A stretch of DNA of 64,000 bases from Nocardioides abyssi (lineage in GTDB: Bacteria > Actinomycetota > Actinomycetes > Propionibacteriales > Nocardioidaceae): NCBI RefSeq assembly GCF_030412915.1, contig NZ_JAUHJR010000004.1:248001-312000 (forward strand), in the 5' to 3' direction. The position numbers and the translations under genes are program-made. Positions 31,474 through 41,427 of this stretch are shown piece after piece. Positions within the stretch are counted from its first letter, which is position 1, and each line of letters starts with the position of its first letter. Below the pieces are notes generated by a model. That model did not search any database and had not been told where the DNA came from. It saw only the letters and a program-made list of their open reading frames with translations.

Positions 31474-32418
31474 GTGCGTCGCTTCCGGTTCCTGCTGAGT
31501 CGGCGCTGGGCCCTCTTCGCCGTCGCCATCGTCGTGGTGGCGTGGGCGACCTGGTGGCTCGGCAACTGGCAGTTCGACCGCCTCGACGAGCGTCGCGACA
31601 GCAACCGCGTCGTGGAGCGCAACGAGAACCTCGAGCCCGCGCCGGTCGGGGACATCCTCTCCCCCGGCGGCGAGGTCGCCGACGAGGACGAGTGGCGCGT
31701 GGTCACGGCGACGGGCGAGTACGCAGTCGAGGACACGGTCATCGTCCGCTACCGCACCCGCGACGGGCAGTCGGGCATCGACGTCGTGGTCCCGCTGGTC
31801 ACCGACGACGGCACCACGCTGGTCGTCGACCGGGGCTGGATGGCCACCGACAACCGCGGCGGCGACGACGCCGACGTGCCGGCCCCGCCGCCGGGCGAGG
31901 TGACGATCACCGGCTACGTCCGTGAGGACGGCACCGGCGACAGCACCCGGGTCGTCGACGGCCGCACCCGCGCGGTCGACAGCCAGGCCATCGGCGAGGC
32001 GATCGGCCGCGAGACCTACGGCGGCTTCGTCGACCTGCGCTCGGAGGACCCCGAGCCGGCGGAGTCCCTGGCCGCGCCCGAGCTGCCGGAGCAGAACGAC
32101 GGCCCGCACTTCTTCTACGGGCTGCAGTGGTGGTTCTTCGGGGCGCTGGCGATCTTCGGCTTCCTCTACCTCGCCTACGACGAGCTCAAGCGCGGCCCGC
32201 ACGGCCAGCGCTCCGGCAAGCGGCCCCCGCGCCCCAAGGCCGACCCGCGCACCGGCAAGCGGCCGCCGCGTCCCCCGCGGCAGCCCGCCGACGGGGACGG
32301 CGCTCAGAGCGCGCGCAACGCGCCGCCGTCGACCGGCAGCATCACGCCGGAGACGAACGACGCCGCCGGCGACAGCAGGAACGCCGCCGCGCGACCGAAC
32401 TCCTCCGGCCGCCCGTAG
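31474..32418 (+). CDS. SURF1-family cytochrome oxidase assembly protein
   Basis: A 314-residue SURF1-like protein. One N-terminal helix (WALFAVAIVVVAWATWWLGNWQFDRL, with the family's LG.WQ..R motif) leads to an extracytoplasmic domain with GQSGIDVVVPLV and TLVVDRGWMATDN. The second helix is FYGLQWWFFGALAIFGFLYLAYDE. It helps insert heme a into cytochrome c oxidase, which matches ctaA/ctaB at 50-52 kb. The start GTG at 31474 lies 6 bases after TAACCT (31462-31467). The C-terminal ~75 residues are Arg/Pro-rich and run 115 bases into the convergent SDR locus, so the real end or a local indel is worth checking. Confidence 0.85.
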   Translation: MRRFRFLLSRRWALFAVAIVVVAWATWWLGNWQFDRLDERRDSNRVVERNENLEPAPVGDILSPGGEVADEDEWRVVTATGEYAVEDTVIVRYRTRDGQSGIDVVVPLVTDDGTTLVVDRGWMATDNRGGDDADVPAPPPGEVTITGYVREDGTGDSTRVVDGRTRAVDSQAIGEAIGRETYGGFVDLRSEDPEPAESLAAPELPEQNDGPHFFYGLQWWFFGALAIFGFLYLAYDELKRGPHGQRSGKRPPRPKADPRTGKRPPRPPRQPADGDGAQSARNAPPSTGSITPETNDAAGDSRNAAARPNSSGRP

Positions 32419-33063
32419 CGGCGCAGCGGGATCGTGGCCTCGGCCGCGGCCCGCACCTCGGTGGGGTCCCCGGCCAGCGCGTCGAGCTCGGCCACCCGGT
32501 CGGTGGCCACGCGCCCGGGCAGCAGCCCGTTGACGCGTACGCCGCGTGGCCCGACCTCGTCGGCGAGCGTCTTCGCGACCATGGCCAGGCCGGGTCGCAG
32601 CCCGTTGGAGAGAGCCATGTCGGCCAGGGGCGACCGGACGCTCGAGGACAGCACCAGGGCGAGCGGACCCGCCCTCGGGCAGCGCGGTGGCGACCGCCCG
32701 GCAGAGGCGGACGGCGCCGAGGAAGACCGTCTCGAAGGCGCTCGTCCACTGCTCGTCGGTCATCGCCAGCACCGGTCCCTTCGGCGGGCCGCCGACGCTG
32801 ACCAGGGCGCCGTCGAGCCGGCCGAACGCTCCGTCCGCGGCCTCGAGCAGCCGGGCGGGCGTCGAGGGGTCGGCGTTGTCCGCGACGACCGTGGCCACGC
32901 GGTCCGGTCCCAGCTCGGCCCGCGCGTCGGCGAGCGCGTCCGCGGAGCGGCCGGAGAGCACGACGCGCGCCCCCTCGGCCACCAGCACGTCGACGGTGGC
33001 CCGGCCGAGCCCGCGGGCGCCGCCGGTGACGAGGTAGACGCGATCGGTCAGGGAGAGGTCCAC
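32304..33063 (-). pseudogene. SDR-family oxidoreductase with an internal frameshift
   Basis: The N-terminal half (from a GTG at 33063) is a normal SDR: VYLVTGGARGLGRATVDVLV and SVGGPPKGPVLAMTDEQWTSAF. After RAVATALPEGGSAR the reading continues in a different frame with LVLSSSVRSPLADMALSNGLRPG, NGLLPGRVATDRVAEL and ASFVSGVMLPVDGGAL to the stop at 32304. The shift falls at a GGG run, 32657-32659 (CCC on the coding strand), and removing one C restores a continuous SDR of about 252 residues. Either a recent loss-of-function mutation or a sequencing error explains it. SSSVRSP and SNGLRPG identify a known actinobacterial SDR subgroup of unknown substrate. Confidence 0.8.
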
Positions 33064-33115
33064 CCGACCAGTCTCCCCCGGACCGGTCTCCCCCGCACCG
33101 TCACGGCGACCCGCG

Positions 33116-34990
33116 TCAGGCGGGCACGTCCTCGAAGAACTGGGTCCGGTGCAGCTCGGCGTACAGCCCGCCCTGGGCGAGCAGCTGCGCGTGCGTCCCG
33201 GACTGGACGATGCGGCCGTCCTCGAGCACGAGGATGAGGTCGGCGTCGCGGACGGTGGAGAGCCGGTGGGCGATCACCAACGAGGTCCGCCCGGCCAGGG
33301 CCGCGTCGAGCGCCCGCTGGACCGCGGCCTCCGAGCCGGAGTCGAGGTGGGCGGTGGCCTCGTCGAGCACGACGATCGAGGGCGCCTTGAGCAGGAGCCG
33401 GGCGATCGCGAGCCGCTGGCGCTCGCCGCCGGAGAGGCGGTAGCCGCGGTCGCCCACGACCGTGTCCAGCCCGTCGGGCAGCGCGCGGACGAGGGCGGCC
33501 ACCTGGGCGGCCTCGAGCGCGTCCCACATCTGCTGCTCGGTCGCGCCCGGACGGGCGTAGCCGAGGTTCGCGCGGATGGTGTCGTGGAACATGTGCGCGT
33601 CCTGGGTGACGTACCCGACGACGTCCTCCAGCGACTGGAGGGTCACGTCGCGCACGTCGTGGCCCCCGACGCGGACCGCGCCCTGCTCGACGTCGTAGAG
33701 CCGGGCGACCAGGTGCGTCACCGTCGTCTTGCCGGCGCCCGACGGCCCGACGAGCGCGATCATCTGCCCCGCGTCGGCGGAGAAGGTGATGTCGTGGAGC
33801 ACCTCGGCGGTGTCGCGGGCCTCGGGCCGGGCCACGGTCTCCAACGAGGCGAGCGAGACGTCGTCGGCGCGCGGGTAGGTGAAGGAGACGTGGTCGAACT
33901 CCAGGCGGGAGGCCGACGGCGGCAGCGCGACCGCACCCGGCTTCTCCCGCACGAGCGAGGGCAGGTCGAGGACCTCGAAGACCCGCTCGAAGCTGACCAG
34001 CGCCGTCATCACGTCGATGCGCACGTTGGACAGCCCCTGGAGCGGGCCGAGCAGCCGCAGCAGCAGGGTGGCCAGGGCCAGCAGGGTGCCGACCGTCAGG
34101 GTGCCGTCGATGGCCAGGTGGCCGCCGACGCCGTAGACCAGCGCGGTCGCCAGCGCGGGGACGAGCATCATCGCGGCACCGAAGATGCGGGTGATCAGCG
34201 AGATCCGCACCCCGAGGTCGCGCACGTTGGCGGCCTTGGACGCGAACAGCGCGTCCTCCTCGCCGCGGCGGCCGAAGAGCTTGAGCAGCATCGCGCCGCC
34301 GACGTTGAAGCGCTCGGTCATCACGTTGCCGAGGTCGGCGTTGCCGTCCATCTGGCGGCGGGTCAGGCCGGCCAGCTTGGCGCTGACGAAGCGGGAGACG
34401 CCGAAGAGGATCGGGAACATCGCCAGGCACAGCAGCGTGACCTGCCAGCTCAGCGCGAACATCGCGATGCCGACGACGAGCACCGCGATCGTGTTGGACA
34501 CCGTGCTGGACAGGGTCGAGGTGAACGCGCGCTGGGCGCCGATCACGTCGTTGTTGAGCCGGGAGACCAGCGCGCCGGTCTGGGTGCGGGTGAAGAACGC
34601 CAGGGACTGGCGCTGCACGTGCCCGAAGACCTGCGTGCGGAGGTCGTAGATCAGGCCCTCACCGATCCGCGAGGACAACCACCCACCGATGACCGCGAGC
34701 ACCGCGTTGACCAGCGCGACGCCGGCCATCGCCAGCGCGATCATCGTGACCAGGCCGCCGTCGCCCGCCAGGATGCCGTCGTCGACGACCCGCTGCACCA
34801 GCAGCGGGGTGACGACGACCATCGCCGCGTCGACGACCGTCAGCAGGAGGAAGACGGAGATGGTGCGCCGGTGCGGGCGCGCGAAGCCGAGCACCCGGCG
34901 CAGCGTCTCGCCGCTGATCCGGTTGTCGACCACGCTGCGGTCGGACCTCAGGTGGCGCCACGCCGCGCCCGCGCCGTACATGCCCGACAT
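33116..34990 (-). CDS. ABC exporter, transmembrane and ATPase domains fused
   Basis: A 624-residue type-IV (MsbA-like) half-exporter. Residues about 40-350 hold six helices (VFLLLTVVDAAMVVVTPLLVQRV and so on). The nucleotide-binding domain carries GPSGAGKTT (Walker A), the signature LSGGERQRLAIARLLL, and VVLDEATAHLDS (Walker B, with Glu). An insertion with several charged residues (PRADDVSLASLETVARPEARDT) sits between strand 1 and Walker A. It probably works as a homodimer exporting lipids or drugs; the substrate is unknown. The start at 34990 has AAGGAG 7 bases upstream. The enoyl-CoA hydratase gene precedes it by 10 bases on the same strand. Confidence 0.9.
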   Translation of the reverse strand: MSGMYGAGAAWRHLRSDRSVVDNRISGETLRRVLGFARPHRRTISVFLLLTVVDAAMVVVTPLLVQRVVDDGILAGDGGLVTMIALAMAGVALVNAVLAVIGGWLSSRIGEGLIYDLRTQVFGHVQRQSLAFFTRTQTGALVSRLNNDVIGAQRAFTSTLSSTVSNTIAVLVVGIAMFALSWQVTLLCLAMFPILFGVSRFVSAKLAGLTRRQMDGNADLGNVMTERFNVGGAMLLKLFGRRGEEDALFASKAANVRDLGVRISLITRIFGAAMMLVPALATALVYGVGGHLAIDGTLTVGTLLALATLLLRLLGPLQGLSNVRIDVMTALVSFERVFEVLDLPSLVREKPGAVALPPSASRLEFDHVSFTYPRADDVSLASLETVARPEARDTAEVLHDITFSADAGQMIALVGPSGAGKTTVTHLVARLYDVEQGAVRVGGHDVRDVTLQSLEDVVGYVTQDAHMFHDTIRANLGYARPGATEQQMWDALEAAQVAALVRALPDGLDTVVGDRGYRLSGGERQRLAIARLLLKAPSIVVLDEATAHLDSGSEAAVQRALDAALAGRTSLVIAHRLSTVRDADLILVLEDGRIVQSGTHAQLLAQGGLYAELHRTQFFEDVPA

Positions 34991-35000
34991 GGCTGCTCCT

Positions 35001-35804
35001 TCACCGGCCTCCCGCGAGGGCGGCCATCTCACGGAACCGGCGCACCTGCGCCTCGCGCTCCAGACGCCGCTGCGTCTCGAGGTCCCGTTCGTCCGCTCCC
35101 TGCAGGAGCGTCTTGATCTCGGTGACCGCGCCCGGGAGGGGCGCGACCAGGGCCTGCACCAGGTCGGCGACCGTCGAGTCCAGCTGCTCGGTCGGCACGG
35201 CGGCCAGCGCCAGGCCGATCCGCACGGCCTCGTCGGCACCGACCATCCGCGCGGTCGCGCAGATCTCGAGTGCCCTGGCGTACCCAACGCTCTCGACCAG
35301 CGGCTTTGTTCCCGTGAGGTCCGGCACCAGGCCGAGCGCCGCTTCCTTCATCGACAGCTGGGCGTCGGAGGAGAGCACGCGCAGGTCGCACGCGAGCGCG
35401 AGCTGGAAGCCCGCGCCGATCGCGTAGCCGTGCACCGCGGCCACCGAGACGAACCGCGGGTCGCGCAGGAAGGTGAAGCCGCGCTGGTAGGCGTCGATCG
35501 TCGCCGACAGCTCCGCGTCGGAGAGCGTGACCAGCCCGGCCACCGACTCCTCCTCGCCACCGATCGAGGACGGGTCCAGCAGCCTGCGGTCGAGCCCGGC
35601 GGAGAAGGCCGGCCCGTTGCCCCGCACCACCACGACGCGTACGTCGCCGGGCAGCCCGGCCCCGAGGTCGGCCAGCGCCCGCCACATGGTCGGCGTCTGC
35701 GCGTTGCGCACGTCCGGGCGGTCCAGCGTGATCGTCGCGACCGGACCGGTCAGGTCCAGCTGCAGGCCCGCCGCGGCGAGCGTCTCCGGTGAGGGTGTCG
35801 TCAT
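35001..35804 (-). CDS. Enoyl-CoA hydratase/isomerase family protein
   Basis: A 267-residue crotonase-fold enzyme. ATITLDRPDVRNAQTPTMW begins the fold, RGNGPAFSAGLDRRLLD contains the first oxyanion-hole segment, and VAAVHGYAIGAGFQLALACDLRVLSSDAQLSMKEAALGLVPDLTG holds the second. Gly and acidic positions suggest hydratase rather than thioesterase activity, but the substrate is open. Its position next to an ABC-F gene copies the mycobacterial echA12-Rv1473 pair, as I recall it. The ATG at 35804 follows TAGGCT by 6 bases (minus strand, 35816-35811), a leaderless arrangement. Confidence 0.87.
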   Translation of the reverse strand: MTTPSPETLAAAGLQLDLTGPVATITLDRPDVRNAQTPTMWRALADLGAGLPGDVRVVVVRGNGPAFSAGLDRRLLDPSSIGGEEESVAGLVTLSDAELSATIDAYQRGFTFLRDPRFVSVAAVHGYAIGAGFQLALACDLRVLSSDAQLSMKEAALGLVPDLTGTKPLVESVGYARALEICATARMVGADEAVRIGLALAAVPTEQLDSTVADLVQALVAPLPGAVTEIKTLLQGADERDLETQRRLEREAQVRRFREMAALAGGR

Positions 35805-35867
35805 GGGCGCGAGCCTAGGTCCGGCCGCCGACAACGCCTGCACCGCTGCCGAACGGCCGAGCAGCCG

Positions 35868-37466
<1,599 letters not shown>

Positions 37467-37533
37467 GAGGCCTCCGAGTCTAGTTGTGGGTAAGGGCCAG
37501 GCACGAAACCCCAGGCACGTGTGAGGAGTCACC

Positions 37534-38478
37534 ATGCGGTTCAACCCCAAGGCGCGGCTGGACACCGGACGGGTCCGCGACCGCGGGCGCGGCGGCGGTG
37601 GCGGCGGCTTCGGCGGACGGTCGGGCGGCGGCATGGCGATCCCCGGTGGCCTGCGCGCGGGCGGCGGCATCGGCGGCGTGCTCGTGGTGGTGCTGTTCCT
37701 CGTGCTGACCCAGTGCGTCGGGGGCGGCGGTGGGGGTGGCCTGCCCGGCCTGGGCGGCGCGGCGTACGACACCAGCCGGTTCGCCGACACCGACCGCTAC
37801 GAGAGCTGCGAGACCGGCGAGGACGCCAACAACGACCCCGACTGCGCGCGCGTCGCGGTGGAGAACTCCCTGCACGACTTCTGGTCCGACGAGCTCGGCG
37901 GCCGGTTCCAGCCGGTCGACCAGCTCGCGACGTTCTCCGGCTCGACCCAGACCGGCTGCGGCGGCGCGACGTCCGACGTCGGGCCGTTCTACTGCCCGGG
38001 CGACTCCTCGATCTACCTCGACACCACCTTCTTCGACGCGGTGCTCGAGCGGCAGCTCGGCGGCCCGGACGGTGGCTTCGTCGAGCCCTACGTGCTGGCC
38101 CACGAGTACGGCCACCACATCCAGAACCTGCTCGGCGCCATGGGCAAGGTCCGCACCCAGCAGGGCCCGCAGAGCGACGCGGTGCGGCTGGAGCTGCAGG
38201 CCGACTGCTACGCCGGCATGTGGGCGCGGGCGGCCACCTCGACCCAGGACGCCGACGGCCAGGTGCTCATCAGCGAGCTGACCGAGCGCGACGTGCAGGA
38301 GGCGGTCGCGGCTGCCGAGGCCGTCGGCGACGACCGGATCCAGCAGAAGACCCGCGGGCAGGTGACCGAGGAGACCTGGACCCACGGCTCGGCCGCGATG
38401 CGCGTGCGGTGGTTCCGCACCGGCTTCGAGACGGGCTCGCTCGACGACTGCGACACCTTCACGGCCCGCAGCCTCTGA
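37534..38478 (+). CDS. Neutral zinc metallopeptidase (YpfJ family)
   Basis: A 314-residue protein of the bacterial neutral zinc metallopeptidase family (YpfJ). A Gly-rich N terminus precedes one membrane helix (GVLVVVLFLVLTQ), so the catalytic domain is probably outside. VLAHEYGHHIQNLLG gives the HExxH zinc site (His190, Glu191, His194). LELQADCYAGMWA contributes the third ligand region. Paired Cys residues in SCETGEDANNDPDC and GCGGATSDVGPFYC suggest disulfides. Substrates are unknown. GAGGAG precedes the ATG by 6 bases. Confidence 0.88.
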   Translation: MRFNPKARLDTGRVRDRGRGGGGGGFGGRSGGGMAIPGGLRAGGGIGGVLVVVLFLVLTQCVGGGGGGGLPGLGGAAYDTSRFADTDRYESCETGEDANNDPDCARVAVENSLHDFWSDELGGRFQPVDQLATFSGSTQTGCGGATSDVGPFYCPGDSSIYLDTTFFDAVLERQLGGPDGGFVEPYVLAHEYGHHIQNLLGAMGKVRTQQGPQSDAVRLELQADCYAGMWARAATSTQDADGQVLISELTERDVQEAVAAAEAVGDDRIQQKTRGQVTEETWTHGSAAMRVRWFRTGFETGSLDDCDTFTARSL

Positions 38479-38484
38479 CGGGGC

Positions 38485-39390
38485 TCAGTCGCGCAGCAGC
38501 GCCTCGAGGTGCGGGGCCTGCCGCTGGAGCGCGCGCAGGTGCGGGGCGACGGCGGGGTGGCGATACTTGCCGGCCAACGCGCCCTCTCCCCCGGCCACCC
38601 GCGCGAGCGCCCACTCGGCCCGGTTGAGCGCGGTGAGCACCGCGGTCACGCGAGCGCCGTGCAGCACCTGCTCGGGCGTGGCCAGGCCGTCGGGGAGGCC
38701 GAGGAGGTACGCCTCGACCAGCGGCTCGAGCTCCTCGCGGGCCTGGAGGGCGTAGTAGCCGAGGTCGGCGCCCACCGGCCCGTGCCCGAGGGTTCCCCAG
38801 TCGAGCGCGAGCAGGTCGTCGCCGTCGCGGCCCGGCAGGTTCGCCGGCGTCGGGTCGCCGTGCTGCGGCACCTGCGGCAGGTCGTCCAGCCCGCCCAGCA
38901 GCGTGAGCCGCCGCGACCACAGGTGGTCGGCGACGTCGGCGACGGTCGTGCGCGCCAGGGTGCGCCACCCGCCGCCGCGCTCGACCCGGGTCATCCGGTG
39001 CCGCAGCTGGTCCCGCGCGAGCGCCGGTCCCTCCAGCGCCGCGCCGGCGAACCTGCCGAGGCACAGCGCGACGAACAGCCCGCTGTTGGCGGCGTCCTCG
39101 ACCCACGCCTGGGTCAGCGTGATGCCCTCGGCGTCCTCGTCGGCCGCCGCCTGCGGGTCGGCCCGCAGACCGGGCGTGCCGACGACCAGGCCGCTGGTGA
39201 GGACGTCCGCCGGCCGTCGCCAGTACGCCGGGTGGTGCGGGTCGGTGAGCTCGTGCGGGTCGTCCGGGGCGGGGCGCGCGAGCCGCTTGACCACGACCGG
39301 CTGGTCGCCGAGGACCGTGCGCCAGACCCCGACGGTCGACGTACCGCTCCCGCCGGGCATCGCCAGCCACCCCGGCTCGGGCTGCCACAT
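38485..39390 (-). CDS. Aminoglycoside-phosphotransferase-like kinase (APH fold)
   Basis: A 301-residue APH-family kinase-like protein. The N lobe is short (QPVVVKRL, Lys of the ATP site). The C lobe has VPQHGDPTPANLPGRDGDDLLALDWGTLG, the HGD...N catalytic loop with the downstream metal-binding Asp. The family phosphorylates aminoglycosides, choline, sugars or other small metabolites; resistance is not implied. The ATG at 39390 lies 7 bases after TAGCGT (minus strand), a leaderless start. It sits next to the convergent zinc metallopeptidase gene with a 6-base gap. Confidence 0.8.
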   Translation of the reverse strand: MWQPEPGWLAMPGGSGTSTVGVWRTVLGDQPVVVKRLARPAPDDPHELTDPHHPAYWRRPADVLTSGLVVGTPGLRADPQAAADEDAEGITLTQAWVEDAANSGLFVALCLGRFAGAALEGPALARDQLRHRMTRVERGGGWRTLARTTVADVADHLWSRRLTLLGGLDDLPQVPQHGDPTPANLPGRDGDDLLALDWGTLGHGPVGADLGYYALQAREELEPLVEAYLLGLPDGLATPEQVLHGARVTAVLTALNRAEWALARVAGGEGALAGKYRHPAVAPHLRALQRQAPHLEALLRD

Positions 39391-39448
39391 GGCTCGGACG
39401 CTAGCCACGGGGGCCGCCCACGTCACGCAGGCGCGCACGAGGAGGGTG

Positions 39449-40078
39449 TCAGGGCGCGTTGTGCACCCGCACCTGGATCGCGCAGGCGTCGAGGACGGCG
39501 CCGTCGAGCACGGCCCGGCGGGGGTCGGGCACGGCGAGCCAGGGGCCGACCACGCGGAGCCGGGCGAGCGCCGGGTCGGCCAGCGCCTCCTCGACCGCGG
39601 CCCGGTCGCCGCCGGTGACCAGCGGGCCGGCCAGGCCGGCGAGCACGCGGGCGGCGTGGCCCGCCGCGGCCTCGTAGGCCGAGCGGGCCTGGTTGTCCCG
39701 CCGCCGGGCGAAGCGTTGCTGGCTCTGGCCACCGGCCTTGGTGCGGCCCTGGACGTGCCGCTGGCCGACCTTGGAGTCGACGACGGCGGTGCCGGACAGC
39801 CGGGCCACGGCGAAGCCGCCCTTGCGCACGAGCAGCACGCCCCAGTCGGCCGGGACGGCGGCCGAGGCCGCGGTGGCGAACGCGTCGACGTCCGGCAGGT
39901 CGGCGTACTGCCCGTCGAACGGCAGCGACGCCGCGAAGGTGGAGCCGTCCGCCGCGGTGCCGGCGAGCGCGCCGGCGGAGACCGTCAGCGCGGTCGACCC
40001 GTGCCGGCCCTGGAAGTTCAGCACCCACCGCGGCCAGCGCTCCGCGGGCACCGGGACCACCTGGGCGCCGGCGGTCAC
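39449..40078 (-). CDS. acVLRF1-type peptidyl-tRNA hydrolase (Vms1/release-factor-like)
   Basis: A 209-residue protein of the actinobacterial Vms1-like release factor-1 family. The release-factor-fold domain shows the family's catalytic loop in SKVGQRHVQGRTKAGGQSQQRFARRR (GGQ-like glutamine in GRTKAGGQS) followed by basic residues. It likely cleaves peptidyl-tRNA on stalled large ribosomal subunits. The GTG start overlaps the ASCH gene stop by 4 bases (GTGA), and that gene follows sufT by 7 bases, so it appears to be the last gene of the suf transcript. No ribosomal or Rqc2 gene is nearby. Confidence 0.8.
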   Translation of the reverse strand: MTAGAQVVPVPAERWPRWVLNFQGRHGSTALTVSAGALAGTAADGSTFAASLPFDGQYADLPDVDAFATAASAAVPADWGVLLVRKGGFAVARLSGTAVVDSKVGQRHVQGRTKAGGQSQQRFARRRDNQARSAYEAAAGHAARVLAGLAGPLVTGGDRAAVEEALADPALARLRVVGPWLAVPDPRRAVLDGAVLDACAIQVRVHNAP

Positions 40079-40590
40079 CGCTTCGGCGGCTTCGGGTGCA
40101 GCACGCGGAACCGCTCGAGCACCACCGGCATGTCGGGGCGGAAGCCGCGCCCGTGCGGGTCGACGTCGCGGAAGAACGCCTCGTGGCGGGCCCGCCAGGT
40201 CGCCAGCGTGCGGTCGCCCTCGCCCTCGGCGGACGCGTGCTCCTCCGGGACCTCGTCGAAGGGCACGACCACGACCTCGGTGGTCGCGACCAGGGCCCGC
40301 GGGTGGCCGCCGCCGTCGAGCACGATGCCGAGCGTGCCCGGCTCCGGCAGCGGCTCGCCCTCAAGCCGGTAGTCCTCGGCGGCGCTGGCGGTCGCGGTCT
40401 TGACCCCGTCCAGCACCAGGCGGGCCAGCGCGTCGGCCTGCTCCGGCGTGGACCCGAGGGACCAGGCCGGCGGAGGCAGCGAGACCAGGCCCGAGGGACC
40501 GAAGTACGCCGGCAGCCGCTCGAGCTTGGCCTGCCGGCGCGCGAGCACCCAGAAGGTCTCGACCTCGGGGTCGCTCGCGGGCGCGGTCAT
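40075..40590 (-). CDS. ASCH-domain protein
   Basis: A 171-residue protein with an ASCH domain (PUA-like beta-barrel). Features include LVLDGVKTATASAAEDYRLEGEPLPEPGTLGIVLDG and VATTEVVVVPFDEVPEEHASAEGEGD, then a WRARHEAFF helix. This is the RNA-binding-like fold with the usual K-T-A/S pattern near the first strand; some relatives hydrolyse N4-acetylcytidine. The role here is unknown. It starts 7 bases after sufT and overlaps the acVLRF1 gene by 4 bases. Confidence 0.85.
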   Translation of the reverse strand: MTAPASDPEVETFWVLARRQAKLERLPAYFGPSGLVSLPPPAWSLGSTPEQADALARLVLDGVKTATASAAEDYRLEGEPLPEPGTLGIVLDGGGHPRALVATTEVVVVPFDEVPEEHASAEGEGDRTLATWRARHEAFFRDVDPHGRGFRPDMPVVLERFRVLHPKPPKR

Positions 40591-40597
40591 CTCCGGC

Positions 40598-40978
40598 TCA
40601 GACGTTGAAGCCGAGGGCGCGCAGCTGCTCGCGGCCGTCGGGGGTGATCTTGTCCGGGCCCCACGGCGGCATCCAGACCCAGTTGATCGCGACGTCGTTG
40701 ACCAGGCCCTCGAGCGCGGCGTTGGTCTGGTCCTGGATGACGTCGGTCAGCGGGCAGGCCGCCGAGGTGAGCGTCATGTCGAGGACGACGTTCGAGCCCT
40801 CGTCGACGTGCACGTCGTAGACGAGGCCCAGGTCGACGACGTTGATCCCCAGCTCGGGGTCGACGACGTCCTTCATCGCCTCGGTGACCTCCTCGGGCGA
40901 GACGGTCGAGGAGCCGGCAGGAGCGGCACCGGTGGCCTCGGGGACCTCCGGCAGGTCGGAGTGGTCGAGCTCGGTCAT
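40598..40978 (-). CDS. sufT: SufT-like iron-sulfur assembly factor (DUF59/MIP18 family)
   Basis: A 126-residue protein with a Gly/Pro/Ser-rich first ~25 residues and a MIP18 domain: VTEAMKDVVDPELGINVVDLGLVYDV (DPE motif), LDMTLTSAACPLTDVIQDQTNAAL (the reactive Cys), then MPPWGPDKITPDGREQLRALGF. It helps mature [4Fe-4S] proteins downstream of the SUF scaffold. The ATG overlaps the sufU stop by 4 bases. Confidence 0.92.
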   Translation of the reverse strand: MTELDHSDLPEVPEATGAAPAGSSTVSPEEVTEAMKDVVDPELGINVVDLGLVYDVHVDEGSNVVLDMTLTSAACPLTDVIQDQTNAALEGLVNDVAINWVWMPPWGPDKITPDGREQLRALGFNV

Positions 40979-41424
40979 CGGGTCTCCTCCAGGGATCGGG
41001 TCGTGGCGTCCTTCCAGGCCATCCACGACAGCAGGGCGCACTTCACGCGCGCCGGGAACTTCGCGACACCGGCGAAGGCGATGCCGTCCTCCAGCACGTC
41101 CTCGTCGGGCTCCACGGTCCCCTTGCCCTGCATCAGGGCCAGGAACTCCTGGTGCACCGACATCGCCTCGTCGACCGGCTTGCCGATGACGAGGTCGGTG
41201 AGCACCGACGCGGAGGCCTGCGAGATCGAGCAGCCCACGGCGTCGTACGACACGTCGGCGACGGTGCCGCCGTCGAGGTGCACGCGCAGCGTGACCTCGT
41301 CCCCACAGGTCGGGTTCACGTGGTGGACCTCGGCCTCGTAGGGGTCGCGCAGCCCCGCGTGGTGCGGGTTCTTGTAGTGGTCCAGGATGATCTCCTGGTA
41401 CAGCGAGTCCAGCTCGGCGTTCAT
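40975..41424 (-). CDS. sufU: SufU sulfur-transfer zinc protein
   Basis: A 149-residue SufU/IscU-like protein. NPTCGDEVTL supplies the first Cys and Asp, GCSISQAS the second Cys, and FPARVKCALLSWMAWKD the third Cys. The extra ~20-residue segment between the second and third Cys marks SufU, the zinc-dependent sulfur acceptor that stimulates SufS, rather than a scaffold. It follows sufS by 3 bases. Confidence 0.93.
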   Translation of the reverse strand: MNAELDSLYQEIILDHYKNPHHAGLRDPYEAEVHHVNPTCGDEVTLRVHLDGGTVADVSYDAVGCSISQASASVLTDLVIGKPVDEAMSVHQEFLALMQGKGTVEPDEDVLEDGIAFAGVAKFPARVKCALLSWMAWKDATTRSLEETR

Positions 41425-41427
41425 TCC

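Noticed and set aside
38485-39390. Aminoglycoside resistance gene
   Set aside because: Only the general APH kinase fold is visible. The family includes many metabolic kinases, and no resistance context exists.
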